A stretch of 64,000 bases of DNA. Origin: Tidjanibacter sp. Its GTDB lineage: Bacteria; Bacteroidota; Bacteroidia; Bacteroidales; Rikenellaceae. The DNA lies in NCBI GenBank assembly GCA_017503805.1, contig JAFVSJ010000016.1:1-64000 (forward strand). The letters are read 5' to 3'. The notes beneath the pieces are model-generated. The model saw nothing but the letters and a program-made list of their open reading frames with translations, had not been told where the DNA came from and did not search any database. This document shows, piece by piece, positions 18,831 through 28,249 of the stretch. Each line of letters starts with the position of its first letter. The stretch's first letter is position 1. The position numbers and the translations under genes were made by a program.

Positions 18831-19576
18831 TGACTATGGAACTCTATGGTGTCATAGGGCTGCCGCTGGCCCACTCGCTCTCGGCCGACTACTTCACGCG
18901 CAAGTTTGCCTCCGAGGGAGAACTCGATTGGAGGGAGTATCGCAAGGTGGAGTTGCAGACGATAGGGGAGTTGCCAGGCTTTGTGGCCGACCACCCCGAA
19001 CTGCGAGGTTTCAATGTCACACACCCCTATAAGGAGCAGATCATACCGCTACTCACTTCTCTCTCGGCCGAGGCTGCACGCATCGGTGCGGTCAACTGCG
19101 TCAGAGTTGAGGAGGGGGGCAAGAGGCTTGTGGGGCACAATACAGACTACGAAGGGTTTGGTGCTGCACTCGATAGGTTCCTGCTCTCGGAGAGGCCGCG
19201 TGCGATGGTGCTTGGCACGGGTGGCGCATCGAAGGCTGTAGTGACGCTCTTGGCCGACAGAGGGTTTGATTACAAGGTGGTCTCACACAGCGGCAAGGGT
19301 GACCTCGCCTATGAGGAGCTCTCGGAGGAGATTATGGATGAATATAGGCTGATAATCAACGCCACACCACTCGGTATGTTTCCCGATGTGGGCTCGGCTC
19401 CTGCCATCCCCTATGAGCACCTCACCCCCGACCACTACCTCTTCGATTTGGTCTACAACCCTGCCACGACGGAGTTCCTGCGCAGGGGTCAGATGCGGGG
19501 TGCGGCCATCTGCAATGGGCAGACGATGTTTGTCCACCAAGCCGAGGCCTCGTGGCGATTCTTCGGCAAACTTTAG
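18830..19576 (+). CDS. aroE: Shikimate dehydrogenase
   Basis: 248 residues. The shikimate-binding HSLSADYF (about residues 14-21), NVTHPYKEQI with the catalytic Lys (about 61-70) and NTDYEGF, and the NADPH-binding GTGGASKAV are present, with the C-terminal NGQTMFVHQAEASW. It reduces 3-dehydroshikimate to shikimate in aromatic amino acid synthesis. It is slightly shorter than the typical 270-residue enzyme, which is common in Bacteroidetes. The start overlaps the preceding stop by one base; a second ATG at 18836 is an alternative. Confidence 0.95.
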   Translation: MTMELYGVIGLPLAHSLSADYFTRKFASEGELDWREYRKVELQTIGELPGFVADHPELRGFNVTHPYKEQIIPLLTSLSAEAARIGAVNCVRVEEGGKRLVGHNTDYEGFGAALDRFLLSERPRAMVLGTGGASKAVVTLLADRGFDYKVVSHSGKGDLAYEELSEEIMDEYRLIINATPLGMFPDVGSAPAIPYEHLTPDHYLFDLVYNPATTEFLRRGQMRGAAICNGQTMFVHQAEASWRFFGKL

Positions 19577-19620
19577 TCCCCACCGTCACTCCCAAGAGAG
19601 ATGGCAGTATTAGTCTATCC

Positions 19621-19899
19621 CTATTCGTTTCCCTGCTCTTCGATGCTCTCGGCACCGAGCAGTGCGAGTGCGCGCTCGCGGTCGGAGGAGTTGATGAGCA
19701 GTCTCACTCGGTTGTCGTTGATGTAGGGGAGCATAAGGCTGGTAATCTCGCCCACGACCTGCACCTCCACACCCATACTGCGGAGCATTGAGGCGGCCAC
19801 TTCGGCCTCGGCAGCGGTGGCATAGGTGGTCAGTGTGACCACACGATTCTCTTGTGCGGAGCTCTCCGGAGTCATTGTTTTCTTGTCGTTGCTTTCCAT
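19621..19899 (-). CDS. DUF2007-type small protein (putative signal-transducing)
   Basis: 92 residues. The conserved part (about 20-85) has TYATAAEAEVAASMLRSMGV, then VVGEITSLMLPYI and VRLLINSSDRERALALL. This is the DUF2007 pattern, a small ferredoxin-like fold. The family has no settled function. It faces aroE tail to tail (45-base gap) and is a single gene on its strand. Confidence 0.8.
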   Translation of the reverse strand: MESNDKKTMTPESSAQENRVVTLTTYATAAEAEVAASMLRSMGVEVQVVGEITSLMLPYINDNRVRLLINSSDRERALALLGAESIEEQGNE

Positions 19900-20034
19900 A
19901 GTCGGTTATTTTGTTGTTGCAGCGAGTCACTCACCCTCTCTCGGAGAGTTTTCCTCGCGTTTCGAGAGCCAATATAAGCATTTATTTTTTCTAATAAAAG
20001 TGTGGGGCGGGGCAGAAATCAGGAGAATATGCCC

Positions 20035-20042
20035 TATCTTTG
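20035..20042 (+). promoter_or_regulatory. -7 box of dnaE
   Basis: TATCTTTG matches TAnnTTTG and ends 30 bases before the dnaE ATG. No TTTG is seen at the -33 position. Confidence 0.6.
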
Positions 20043-20072
20043 TATGCACTATGACCTCAATACCCGATAGAT

Positions 20073-23000
20073 ATGGCCCAATTTGTTCACCTCCACGTAC
20101 ATACCCAATACTCCATCCTCGATGGAGCCGCCTCCATTCCCTCCATCATTTCGCGTGCCAAAGCGTATGATATGGGGGCTGTGGCGATGACCGACCACGG
20201 CAATATGTACGGCGCAAAGGAGTTCTACGACAACGCTACCAAGGCGGGTATCAAACCCATCATCGGTTGCGAAACCTACATCGTGGCCGACCGATTCGTC
20301 AAAAACAAAGATACCGAACGACGCTACCACCTCATACTGCTGGCCAAAAACGCTGTCGGATACCACAACCTCATCAAACTCGTCTCGATGGGTTTCACCG
20401 AGGGCTCCTACTACGGCAAACCGCGTATCGACCACTCCATACTCAAAGCACACAGCGAGGGCATCATCTGCTGCTCGGCCTGCATCGCGGGCGAACTCCC
20501 CAAGGCACTGATGGCCGACGATATGGCCGAGGCCGAAAGGATTATCTGTTGGTACAAGGAGGTATTCGGTGAGGACTACTATGTGGAGATTCAGCGCCAC
20601 CGCCCCAAGGACCCCACACGCCCGATGGATGTCATCGAGGCGCAGAATATGGTCAACCCCAAGCTCGTGGAGTTGGCACGCAAACACGGCGTGAAGTACA
20701 TCTGTTCCAACGACGTACATTTCACCGATGCCGACGATGCCGTGGCGCACGACCACCTCATCTGTCTCAATACGGGCAAGGATATCGACGACCCCACGCG
20801 ACTGCGCTACACGGGTGAGGAGTACTTCAAGAGCCCCGACGAGATGGCCGAACTCTTTGCCGACTACCCCGAGGCGCTCGCCACAACGGTGGAAATTGCC
20901 GACAAGGTGGAACTCTACAACCTCAATAGTGAGCCTCTGATGCCCAACTTCGAGGTCCCCGAATCGCTCGCCATCGACGAGGATAAACTCCGCGCGAGCC
21001 TCATCCGAAAGAGCAAAAGCGAGGCCGAAAAGGAGGCCTTGGCAGCAGCCCCGAGCATCTGGGACTATGCCGCCGAGCACCCCGAAATAGGGGAACGACT
21101 GACGGTGGCAAAGCAGTTCCAATACCTCACGCACCTCGTCTACGAGGGTGCCCACAACCGCTACGGCAAGACCCTCGATGAGTCGCTCATAAAGCGTATA
21201 GACTACGAGCTCTCGACAATCGAAAATATGGGATTCCCCGGCTACTTCCTCATCGTGTGGGACTACATCAGGGCCGCACGCGAGTTGGGTGTGTCGGTGG
21301 GCCCCGGTCGTGGTTCGGCCGCAGGCTCGGTGGTGGCCTACTGCTTGAAAATCACCAACATCGACCCCATAAAATATGACCTTCTATTTGAGCGTTTCCT
21401 CAATCCCGACCGCATCTCACTCCCCGATGTCGACGTGGACTTCGATGAGGACGGTAGGGCCGATGTGCTCAACTATGTGACCGAAAAATATGGCCGTAAG
21501 CGTGTGGCACAGATTGTCACCTTCGGCACTATGGCTCCCAAAATGGCCATCAAGGATGTGGCGCGTGTGCAGAAACTCCCCCTCTCCGAGAGCGACCGAC
21601 TCACAAAACTCATCCCCGACAAAATAGAAAACAGCAAGAAGGAGACCCCCTTCGAGTGGCTCTACAAGACGCAGAGTGAGTTCGCCGCCGAACGCAACAG
21701 CGCCGACCCGCTCATCCAGAACACACTCCGCTATGCCGAAAAACTCGAAGGCTCGGTGCGCCAGACAGGTGTCCACGCCTGCGGTGTCATCATCGGCAAA
21801 GACGACCTCGAGAAGTTCGCACCCATCGCCATCGCCAAGGATGCCGACCTCAATGTGGTGCAGTTCGAGGGCAAGTTTGTCGAGAGCGTCGGCCTCATCA
21901 AGATGGACTTCCTCGGCCTGAAAACACTCTCCATAATCAAAGATGCACTCGAAAATGTGCGACGCACCACAGGCCGCGTCATCGACATAGATGCCATCCC
22001 ACTCGACGACAAGAAAACCTACGCACTCTTCAGCCACGGCAACACTACCGGTGTGTTCCAATTTGAGTCGCCCGGTATGAAAAAGCATCTCCGAGCTCTC
22101 AAACCCACCCGTCTCGAGGACCTCATCGCTATGAACGCCCTCTACCGACCCGGACCAATGGAGAAAATCCCCAACTTCATTGCTCGCAAGCAGGGTAAAG
22201 AGCCCATCACATACGACTTCCCCGAGATGGAGAAGTATCTCTACGACACCTACGGCATTACCGTCTATCAGGAGCAGGTGATGTTGCTCTCACAGCTGCT
22301 CGCAGGTTTCTCGGGTGGCGAGGCCGACACTCTCCGTAAGGCTATGGGTAAGAAGCAGAAAGAGGTGCTCGATAAGATGAAAACCCGTTTTATGGAGGGC
22401 GCAACAGCCAAAGGTCACGACGAGAAAACTCTCGAGAAAATCTGGGGCGAGTGGGAGGCCTTTGCCTCCTATGCGTTCAACAAGTCGCACGCCACCTGCT
22501 ACGCCTACGTCGCCTACCAAACGGCCTACCTCAAGGCTCACTACCCAGCCGAGTTTATGGCTGCTCTGCTCAGTAGGAACATCACCAATATGGACAAACT
22601 CTCCAACTTTATGGATGAGGCGAGGAAGATGAAAATCAAAGTCCTCGGTCCCGATGTCAACCGTAGCATCCACACCTTCTCGGCCGACAAGGAGGGCAAC
22701 ATACGCTTCGGCATCGCAGGCATCAAGGGTGTGGGCGAGGCCGCAGTGAAGGAGCTTGTGGCCGAAAGAGAGCGTGGTGGCGACTTCAAGGATATCTACG
22801 ACTTCGTGGAGCGCATCAACTTCTCGGTCGTAAACCGCAAGGCTATAGAGAATATGGCCCTCGCCGGCACCTTCGACTCCATACTCGGATTCCATCGCAG
22901 CAAGCTCTTCGTCGTGGTCAAGGAGGGCGATGCCTGCTTCCTCGACCAACTCATCAGGTATGGTACCCGATTCCAGCAAGACCGCGACAACGCACAGCAG

Positions 23001-23714
23001 AGCCTCTTCGGCGGTATGGTCGATGCCTCGTTGCAGAAACCTCTCCTACCTCCCCTCAAGGAATGGGATAGACTCTACACGCTCAGTCGCGAAAAAGAGG
23101 TCACAGGTATGTATCTCTCCTCACACCCGCTCGATGAGCATTCCGTCTTGGTGCGACACGTCTGCAATACACCCCTCACGCTCTTCTCCAACCTCAACGA
23201 TTTGGGACAGAGGGATTTCATTGCAGGTGGTATGGTGACCAAAATCAGCCACCTCACCTCCGCCTCGGGTCGCAACTATGGCAAGTTTACACTCGAGGAC
23301 TACTCGGGCGAGTATGAGTTCGCACTCTTTGGCAAGGACTACGAGCAGTTCCGCCCCTACCTCTATGAAGACTACTTCCTGATGCTCAAAGGCTCCGTCA
23401 GACCCAAATCCTACAAGCCCGATGAGCTCGAATGTAAAATAAATAGTATGATTCAGCTGCAAGATGTGGGAGAAGATGTGATAAAAGAGATAAATATTAG
23501 TATATTTGTGGAGGATTTGACAGCCGAAGTTCGCGAGGAACTCACCAAACGACTCAAAAAAAACCGAGGCAAGAGCAAATTGGGTGTGAGAATTGCAGAT
23601 GCTTCACAGCAGGTGGCCGTGCAACTCTTCCCCAAAAAACTCGGTGTGAAGGTCACACAAGAGCTGCTCGACTTCTTCGACGACAACTCCATACGCTTCG
23701 CCCTGAAGAGCTGA
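20073..23714 (+). CDS. dnaE: DNA polymerase III alpha subunit
   Basis: 1213 residues, full length. The N-terminal PHP domain (about 1-210) begins FVHLHVHTQYSILDGA and has TDHGNMYG and the C-site HDHLICLNTGK. The palm domain carries GPGRGSAAGS and the catalytic PDVDVDF motif (Asp452 and Asp454). Then come TGVHACGVIIG, YRPGPMEKIPNF and the fingers segment ITVYQEQVM. An HhH region, an OB fold (about 1040-1110) and a C-terminal tail complete it. It is the replicative polymerase of the DnaE1 class. It is followed 53 bases later by trxA on the same strand. Confidence 0.98.
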   Translation: MAQFVHLHVHTQYSILDGAASIPSIISRAKAYDMGAVAMTDHGNMYGAKEFYDNATKAGIKPIIGCETYIVADRFVKNKDTERRYHLILLAKNAVGYHNLIKLVSMGFTEGSYYGKPRIDHSILKAHSEGIICCSACIAGELPKALMADDMAEAERIICWYKEVFGEDYYVEIQRHRPKDPTRPMDVIEAQNMVNPKLVELARKHGVKYICSNDVHFTDADDAVAHDHLICLNTGKDIDDPTRLRYTGEEYFKSPDEMAELFADYPEALATTVEIADKVELYNLNSEPLMPNFEVPESLAIDEDKLRASLIRKSKSEAEKEALAAAPSIWDYAAEHPEIGERLTVAKQFQYLTHLVYEGAHNRYGKTLDESLIKRIDYELSTIENMGFPGYFLIVWDYIRAARELGVSVGPGRGSAAGSVVAYCLKITNIDPIKYDLLFERFLNPDRISLPDVDVDFDEDGRADVLNYVTEKYGRKRVAQIVTFGTMAPKMAIKDVARVQKLPLSESDRLTKLIPDKIENSKKETPFEWLYKTQSEFAAERNSADPLIQNTLRYAEKLEGSVRQTGVHACGVIIGKDDLEKFAPIAIAKDADLNVVQFEGKFVESVGLIKMDFLGLKTLSIIKDALENVRRTTGRVIDIDAIPLDDKKTYALFSHGNTTGVFQFESPGMKKHLRALKPTRLEDLIAMNALYRPGPMEKIPNFIARKQGKEPITYDFPEMEKYLYDTYGITVYQEQVMLLSQLLAGFSGGEADTLRKAMGKKQKEVLDKMKTRFMEGATAKGHDEKTLEKIWGEWEAFASYAFNKSHATCYAYVAYQTAYLKAHYPAEFMAALLSRNITNMDKLSNFMDEARKMKIKVLGPDVNRSIHTFSADKEGNIRFGIAGIKGVGEAAVKELVAERERGGDFKDIYDFVERINFSVVNRKAIENMALAGTFDSILGFHRSKLFVVVKEGDACFLDQLIRYGTRFQQDRDNAQQSLFGGMVDASLQKPLLPPLKEWDRLYTLSREKEVTGMYLSSHPLDEHSVLVRHVCNTPLTLFSNLNDLGQRDFIAGGMVTKISHLTSASGRNYGKFTLEDYSGEYEFALFGKDYEQFRPYLYEDYFLMLKGSVRPKSYKPDELECKINSMIQLQDVGEDVIKEINISIFVEDLTAEVREELTKRLKKNRGKSKLGVRIADASQQVAVQLFPKKLGVKVTQELLDFFDDNSIRFALKS

Positions 23715-23767
23715 TAGACGGACTACAATAACAACACAACTATATTAACACTAATACTTAAAACACT

Positions 23768-24082
23768 ATGGCACTTGTAATTAACGATGCCAACTATGCA
23801 GAGTTGGCAGCAGACAGCAAACTTTTGGTAATCGACTTTTGGGCAGAGTGGTGCGGTCCTTGCCGTATGATTGGCCCCATCGTGGAGAAACTCGCCGAGG
23901 AGTTCGAGGGCAAAGCCAACATTGGCAAATGCAACGTCGACGAGTCTAACGATGTACCTGTGAAGTACTCGGTACGCAACATCCCCACCATCGTATTCGT
24001 GAAGAATGGCGAGTTGGTAGACAAGCAGGTAGGTGCTTGTTCGGAGGGTGATTTGCGTAAGAAGATTGAGGCCCACCTCTAA
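23768..24082 (+). CDS. trxA: Thioredoxin
   Basis: 104 residues with the canonical active site WCGPC (Trp28, Cys29, Cys32), the following RMIGPI, the cis-Pro segment RNIPTIVFVKNG and a C-terminal helix. It is a cytoplasmic dithiol reductant; there is no signal peptide. The start is supported by conserved length. The stop codon runs straight into the palindromic repeat element, copy 3. Confidence 0.97.
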   Translation: MALVINDANYAELAADSKLLVIDFWAEWCGPCRMIGPIVEKLAEEFEGKANIGKCNVDESNDVPVKYSVRNIPTIVFVKNGELVDKQVGACSEGDLRKKIEAHL

Positions 24083-24207
24083 AAAAAGCGCATCTCGCTC
24101 GCGACTGCTGCGTTGCACCGCGATAAACGACCTCCTCATTTGCGCCAGCAAACTGCGGAGGTCGTTTTCTTGTGCGCCTTGCATTCATCGAGCGATATGA
24201 GCTTTTT
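24080..24207 (+). repeat. Stop-codon-adjacent palindromic element, copy 3 (complete)
   Basis: The left arm AAAAAGCGCATCTCGCTCG (24083-24101) begins directly after the trxA stop codon. It pairs with CGAGCGATATGAGCTTTTT (24189-24207) at 17 of 19 positions. The central hairpin is AAACGACCTCC (24125-24135) with GGAGGTCGTTT (24157-24167), with inner stem TTTGC/GCAAA. Compared with copies 1 and 2, both partners of several pairs change together. Confidence 0.78.
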
Positions 24208-24290
24208 ACTATTCCCGAGCGAAATTTCCTCCGCAAAACACGCTTTTTTGTTTCAGTTGGAGCGGGTGAATTTTTCACCGCCTACGTTGG

Positions 24291-24329
24291 GCGAGTTCCT
24301 CATTGACGTTCAGTAAACTGCGGACTCGC
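24291..24329 (+). repeat. Degenerate fourth copy of the central hairpin
   Basis: GCGAGTTCC (24291-24299) pairs with GGACTCGC (24322-24329) with one bulged T. The TCATT...AAACTGC flanks of the other copies are kept, and CCTTTGTTTGGCA follows as in copy 2. The outer arms are not recognisable. The stretch 24208-24406 holds related fragments (TTTCAGTTGGAGCGGG and CTCCGCAAAACACGC) but no gene. Confidence 0.55.
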
Positions 24330-24406
24330 TCCTTTGTTTGGCACAAAAATCCCTCCGCAAAACACGCTTTTTGTGTTTCAGGTGGAGCGGGCAAATCTTT
24401 AATTAT

Positions 24407-24864
24407 CCTCCCCTGAGTCAGGGGAGGTGCCCTTTAGGGCGGAGGGGTATGTCCTAATCATCCCCAACCACTCTTTGCAACCACCTATCGAAGAGCGTTT
24501 GCTCTTCGACCAAGTCCCCCTTTTCCAAAGGGGGATTTAGGGGGAATGTAAATATTTGGCTTTCTTAAAGAAAGCCGTAACCGGTGCCCGAAGGGCAGAG
24601 GGGTCTGTTGAGGTAGAGAATAGTTAAGGCCGTAAGGTCGTAGACACGCCGTAGGCGTAATTCCAATTCGGTCCGCACTTGCAGCGGAGGAGGATAGCTG
24701 CACCACTCGTGGGTGCAGCGTAGAGTGAGGAGTAGAAAAGTCGTTAAAAAACGGAGACATCAAATGCTTTGATTGCGAAGCATCCGTTTTAGACTTTTCT
24801 GCTCCTTGCTCCCGACGGAGGTGCGTGCGGTGGCTTTTGCGCTACTTTTGCCACCAAAAGTAGC
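24407..24864. repeat. Second structured intergenic repeat, copy B (expanded)
   Basis: It matches 16610-16914 in order but is about 150 bases longer. After the shared CCTCCCCTGA/TCAGGGGAGG stem (24407-24427) comes an insert with AGAGCGTTTGCTCTT, a CCCCCTTTT/AAAGGGGG hairpin and CTTTCTTAAAGAAAG. The shared part then resumes: GCCC/GGGC, ACGCC/GGCGT, GCTGCACC/GGTGCAGC, the nested stem around ATGCTT/AAGCAT, and GCTACTTTTG/CAAAAGTAGC (24841-24864). The remainder to 25063 shows no gene. Small open frames across both copies share their ends only because the DNA is repeated. Confidence 0.7.
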
Positions 24865-25063
24865 ATAAGATAATAATTGGGTAGTGCAGGGGAGTGTGTA
24901 GCTGAAGAGAGGAAGTTGTTGCGTGGTTTGACACACCCCACCGTCTGCTATCGCATCCACCTCCCCTAACTTAGGAGAGGACAATTTTTGGGTGTGTTTC
25001 CTCCGAGTCAGGAGAGATGGATTCCTCTTTTTGTCGATCGTCGGTTGGCACCCTGCCTCCAAA

Positions 25064-25100
25064 AACAACTCCTCCCCGAACAATTCGGGGAGGAGTTGTT
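25064..25100 (-). terminator. Intrinsic terminator of the TSCPD gene
   Basis: A 17-bp perfect stem, AACAACTCCTCCCCGAA (25064-25080) with its inverted copy (25084-25100), closes on a 3-base loop. On the minus strand TTTTT follows shortly. It lies 17 bases after the stop codon at 25118. Confidence 0.88.
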
Positions 25101-25117
25101 TACGTTGTCAAGGGAGT

Positions 25118-25378
25118 TTAGTCGCGTGATGCCTCACGGAGTGCTATGGCAAGTTGTGCGGGGCACGAGGTTCCTTTTCCCCTGCAATCGATGCCCTCGA
25201 GCAGTGCAATGACCTCCTCCACGCGGCGGCCCACAGCAAGTGCAGCAACACCCTGTGTGTTGCCCGCACAGCCGCCCGTGAACTCTACCCTTTCAACCAA
25301 CCCCTCGGGGGTGATTTCGACCTCTATCAGGCGGGAGCAGACCCCACCACGAGGTACATAGCTAACAGTCTTATTCAT
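25118..25378 (-). CDS. TSCPD domain protein (TIGR03905 type)
   Basis: From the ATG at 25378 (MNKTVSYVPRGG) the protein has 86 residues. It shows the TSCPD pattern: a CSR near the start, GGCAGNTQGVAALAVGR in the middle and CRGKGTSCPAQLA at the end. Similar domains occur alone or at the end of vitamin B12-dependent ribonucleotide reductases. The conserved cysteines suggest metal binding. The start is 16 bases after the stop of the upstream beta-barrel gene, so both are likely on one transcript. Confidence 0.85.
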   Translation of the reverse strand: MNKTVSYVPRGGVCSRLIEVEITPEGLVERVEFTGGCAGNTQGVAALAVGRRVEEVIALLEGIDCRGKGTSCPAQLAIALREASRD

Positions 25379-25394
25379 AGTGCTTTGGTTTTTG

Positions 25395-26012
25395 TCAGAA
25401 GTTGAAAAAACCGCCCACATTGACAATGCCTTTGGCTCCCCAACCGACCTCTACATAGATGCCGCTACGCTCGCCGTAGGAGAGGCAGAGTGGGTAGAGG
25501 TTGCCCATCAAGGTGATACCCGTCGAGGGGGTGTCATCGTCGTTGGTGGAGGAGCTGTTGGCGGAGTATTGGTCCACGAGGAGAGCGGTGGCTCCCACGC
25601 CCCAAGAGCCGTACATTGCAAATCGGTTGCTCTCGAAGTAGCGTGTGGAGGCTGCGAGGCAGAGGGTGGGGTAGAGGGCCGAGGCTCTGCGGCTTACGGC
25701 ACCGCCATTGGCAAATCTGGTGTATGCCGAGGCGTAGCCCACGCTCAATGAACCGCCCAATGCAAACCATTCGTTCACAAACCTATGGGCCTCAAATGAG
25801 AGGTTGGTTACGGGAGTGAATTCGTGACGTGTGACGTCGTCGGTGGTGTCGATAGAGCCGAATCCGACGACGAGGAGTCCCACGAAGTCGGGGAGCGAGA
25901 AGAGTCCTGCGGAGCCTTTGAGCTGCCAGGTGTGTGTATTCTGCGCTGAGGCGGGTGAGAGCGTAGTGAGCCCCACTGCCAATGTTGCCAAAATGGTAAG
26001 AAAACGTCTCAT
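25395..26012 (-). CDS. Exported outer-membrane beta-barrel-like protein
   Basis: From the ATG at 26012 (MRRFLTILATLAVGL) there are 205 residues with a signal peptide cleaved near PASAQ. The mature part is rich in Gly, Ser and aromatic residues in alternating patterns. It ends in GGFFNF, the aromatic end typical of outer-membrane barrels. No family could be named. It shares a divergent promoter region with the M13 peptidase gene and precedes the TSCPD gene. Confidence 0.65.
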   Translation of the reverse strand: MRRFLTILATLAVGLTTLSPASAQNTHTWQLKGSAGLFSLPDFVGLLVVGFGSIDTTDDVTRHEFTPVTNLSFEAHRFVNEWFALGGSLSVGYASAYTRFANGGAVSRRASALYPTLCLAASTRYFESNRFAMYGSWGVGATALLVDQYSANSSSTNDDDTPSTGITLMGNLYPLCLSYGERSGIYVEVGWGAKGIVNVGGFFNF

Positions 26013-26054
26013 TGTCGATTTGTTTTTTAAGGGGTTACTATCGGTGTCGTAATA

Positions 26055-26085
26055 CAAATATAAGAAAAAAGTTTATCTTTGCAAA
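26055..26085 (-). promoter_or_regulatory. Consensus promoter of the beta-barrel/TSCPD unit
   Basis: On the minus strand TTTG (26085-26082), 19 bases and TATATTTG (26062-26055) match the consensus exactly. The -33 box abuts the -7 box of the opposing promoter. Confidence 0.8.
26074..26081 (+). promoter_or_regulatory. -7 box of the M13 peptidase gene, abutting the divergent promoter
   Basis: TATCTTTG fits the consensus; no TTTG lies 19 bases upstream. The box falls inside the spacer of the minus-strand promoter, so the two cannot be occupied at once. The leader to the ATG at 26175 is about 85 bases. Confidence 0.6.
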
Positions 26086-26174
26086 TAATTTGCCCTTTTG
26101 TGCGCCTGTGCGCAGGTGATGAGAGGGGCGAAAGGCCGACAACAAGCAACACTAAACAATACAACAAAACCTTT

Positions 26175-28190
26175 ATGAAACGTACAATGATTATCCTTTT
26201 TGCTGCTGCAGCGCTTTGTTCGTGCGGCGGAGAGAAGAAAACTCCTGCTCTCAACCCCGACAACTTCGATGAGAGCTATGCTCTTGGTGACGACTTCTAT
26301 GAGCACTTTACGGCCGGTTGGCAGAGGCGCAATCCTCTGACGGCAGAGTATTCGCGCTTCGGCGCATTCGATATGCTCCGCCAGAGCAATGAGCTGCGCG
26401 TGAAGGAACTCTTCACCGAGATTGAGAAACTTACCGCAGAGCAGGGTACCATCGACCAGAAACTCGGCGACCTCTACCGCTTGGGCCTCGACAGCGAGCG
26501 ACTCAATAGCGAGGGTGCAGCGCCCCTGAAGAGCTACCTCGAGCGCATCGAACAGGTGGAGTGCCGCTGCCAGCTGGGTGCACTGCTGGGTGCCATCCAC
26601 TCTTCGAGTGCCAACGTATTCTTCGCAAGCGGTGTGGGCCCCGATGAGAAAGATACCTCGGTGAATGTGCTATACTTTGGTCAGTCGGGCCTCGGCATCG
26701 GTGACCGCGACTACTACTTCGATGAGAGCGCTGCCCCCATACGTGAGGCCTACAAGAGCTACGTGGGCAAGATTGTTGCCCTTGCGGGCTACTCGGCCGA
26801 GGAAGCAGAGCGCATCGTGGAGTCGGTGATGAAGATTGAGAACGAGCTTGCCGCCTCGCACTTTACGAATGTCGAGCGTCGCAACCCCCAGAAGAACTAC
26901 AACAAACTCTCGCTCAAGAGGTTCAAACGCGAGTTCGACAACGTCGATTGGGATGCCTACGCCGCTGCTATGGGCTTCGCTATGCCCGAGGAGCTCATTG
27001 TGAGCCAGCGCCCCGCACTCGCCAAGGCCAACGAGATCATAGGCAAAGAGGATCTGCGTGTGATAAAGGATTACCTCCTCTTCCACGAGATTCGCAGCGC
27101 CGCCTCCTACCTCTCCGACGAGTTCACCGCCACCAACTTCGACTTCTATGGCCGCACCCTCTCGGGTAGCGAGCAGGAGCGCCCCCGCTGGAAACGCGCA
27201 CTGAGTGTGGCCGACGGCAACCTCTCGGAGGCTGTGGGTAAGAAGTATGTGGAGAAATATTTCCCACAGGAGTATAAGACCAAGATGATGGAGATCGTGG
27301 GCAACCTCCAGCGCGCACTCGGCAAACACATAGACGCTCTCGACTGGATGAGCGCCCCCACCAAGGCCAAAGCACAGGAGAAACTCGCCTCGTTCACCGT
27401 GAAGATTGGCTACCCCGACAGCTGGGAGGAGTATGCCTCGCTCGAGATAGACCCTGCGAAGAGCTACTTGGAGAATGTGCGTGCCATCAGCGCTTGGCAC
27501 ACTGCCGACAACCTTGCCGACCTCGGTCAGCCCGTAGATAAGGCACAGTGGCTTATGAGTCCCCAGACTGTCAATGCCTACTACAACCCCACCACCAACG
27601 AGATTTGCTTCCCCGCAGCCATTCTTCAGCCTCCTTTCTTCAATCCCGATGCCGACGACGCAGTCAACTACGGTGCCATCGGTGTGGTTATCGGCCACGA
27701 GATGACCCACGGCTTCGACGATCAGGGCCGCCAGTACGACAAAGATGGCAACCTGAACGATTGGTGGACCAAGGAGGATGCCGAGGCTTTCGATAAGAGG
27801 GCACAGGTGCTCGTGGAGCAGTTCGATGCCATCGAGGTCAACGCCGAGGGACTCCACGCCAACGGCACCTTCACCCTCGGTGAGAACATCGCCGACCAGG
27901 GTGGTCTGCGTGTGGCTATGACCGCACTGCGCGACTCGTGGGGCGAGAACAAACCCGAGCCCATCGACGGCTACACCGCCGAGCAGCGCTTCTACATCGC
28001 CTATGCAACCCTCTGGGCACAGAATATCCGCGAGCAGGAGATCGTGCGCCTGACCAAGATAGACCCCCACTCGTTGGGTAAGTGGAGGGTGAACGGCACC
28101 CTGCCCAATATTGCCGATTGGTATGAGGCCTTTGGCATCACCGAGGGCAAACTCTATCGCGCACCCGAGCATAGGGTAGTGATTTGGTAG
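26175..28190 (+). CDS. pepO: M13-family zinc metallopeptidase (PepO/neprilysin type) lipoprotein
   Basis: The ATG at 26175 gives 671 residues beginning MKRTMIILFAAAALCSCGGE, a lipoprotein signal with the lipid Cys at about residue 17. The catalytic zinc motif HEMTH is at residues 508-512 inside VVIGHEMTHGFDDQGRQYD. The third ligand Glu570 lies in ENIADQGG, and the N-terminal M13 helical domain (about 40-420) is intact. Such enzymes cut peptides outside the inner membrane. It is a single-gene unit with a terminator after it. Confidence 0.95.
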   Translation: MKRTMIILFAAAALCSCGGEKKTPALNPDNFDESYALGDDFYEHFTAGWQRRNPLTAEYSRFGAFDMLRQSNELRVKELFTEIEKLTAEQGTIDQKLGDLYRLGLDSERLNSEGAAPLKSYLERIEQVECRCQLGALLGAIHSSSANVFFASGVGPDEKDTSVNVLYFGQSGLGIGDRDYYFDESAAPIREAYKSYVGKIVALAGYSAEEAERIVESVMKIENELAASHFTNVERRNPQKNYNKLSLKRFKREFDNVDWDAYAAAMGFAMPEELIVSQRPALAKANEIIGKEDLRVIKDYLLFHEIRSAASYLSDEFTATNFDFYGRTLSGSEQERPRWKRALSVADGNLSEAVGKKYVEKYFPQEYKTKMMEIVGNLQRALGKHIDALDWMSAPTKAKAQEKLASFTVKIGYPDSWEEYASLEIDPAKSYLENVRAISAWHTADNLADLGQPVDKAQWLMSPQTVNAYYNPTTNEICFPAAILQPPFFNPDADDAVNYGAIGVVIGHEMTHGFDDQGRQYDKDGNLNDWWTKEDAEAFDKRAQVLVEQFDAIEVNAEGLHANGTFTLGENIADQGGLRVAMTALRDSWGENKPEPIDGYTAEQRFYIAYATLWAQNIREQEIVRLTKIDPHSLGKWRVNGTLPNIADWYEAFGITEGKLYRAPEHRVVIW

Positions 28191-28249
28191 CCAAGCGCAC
28201 CGCAACACTTGGAGAGGAGTCTGCTCCGACAAAGAACAAGTGAGAGAAT

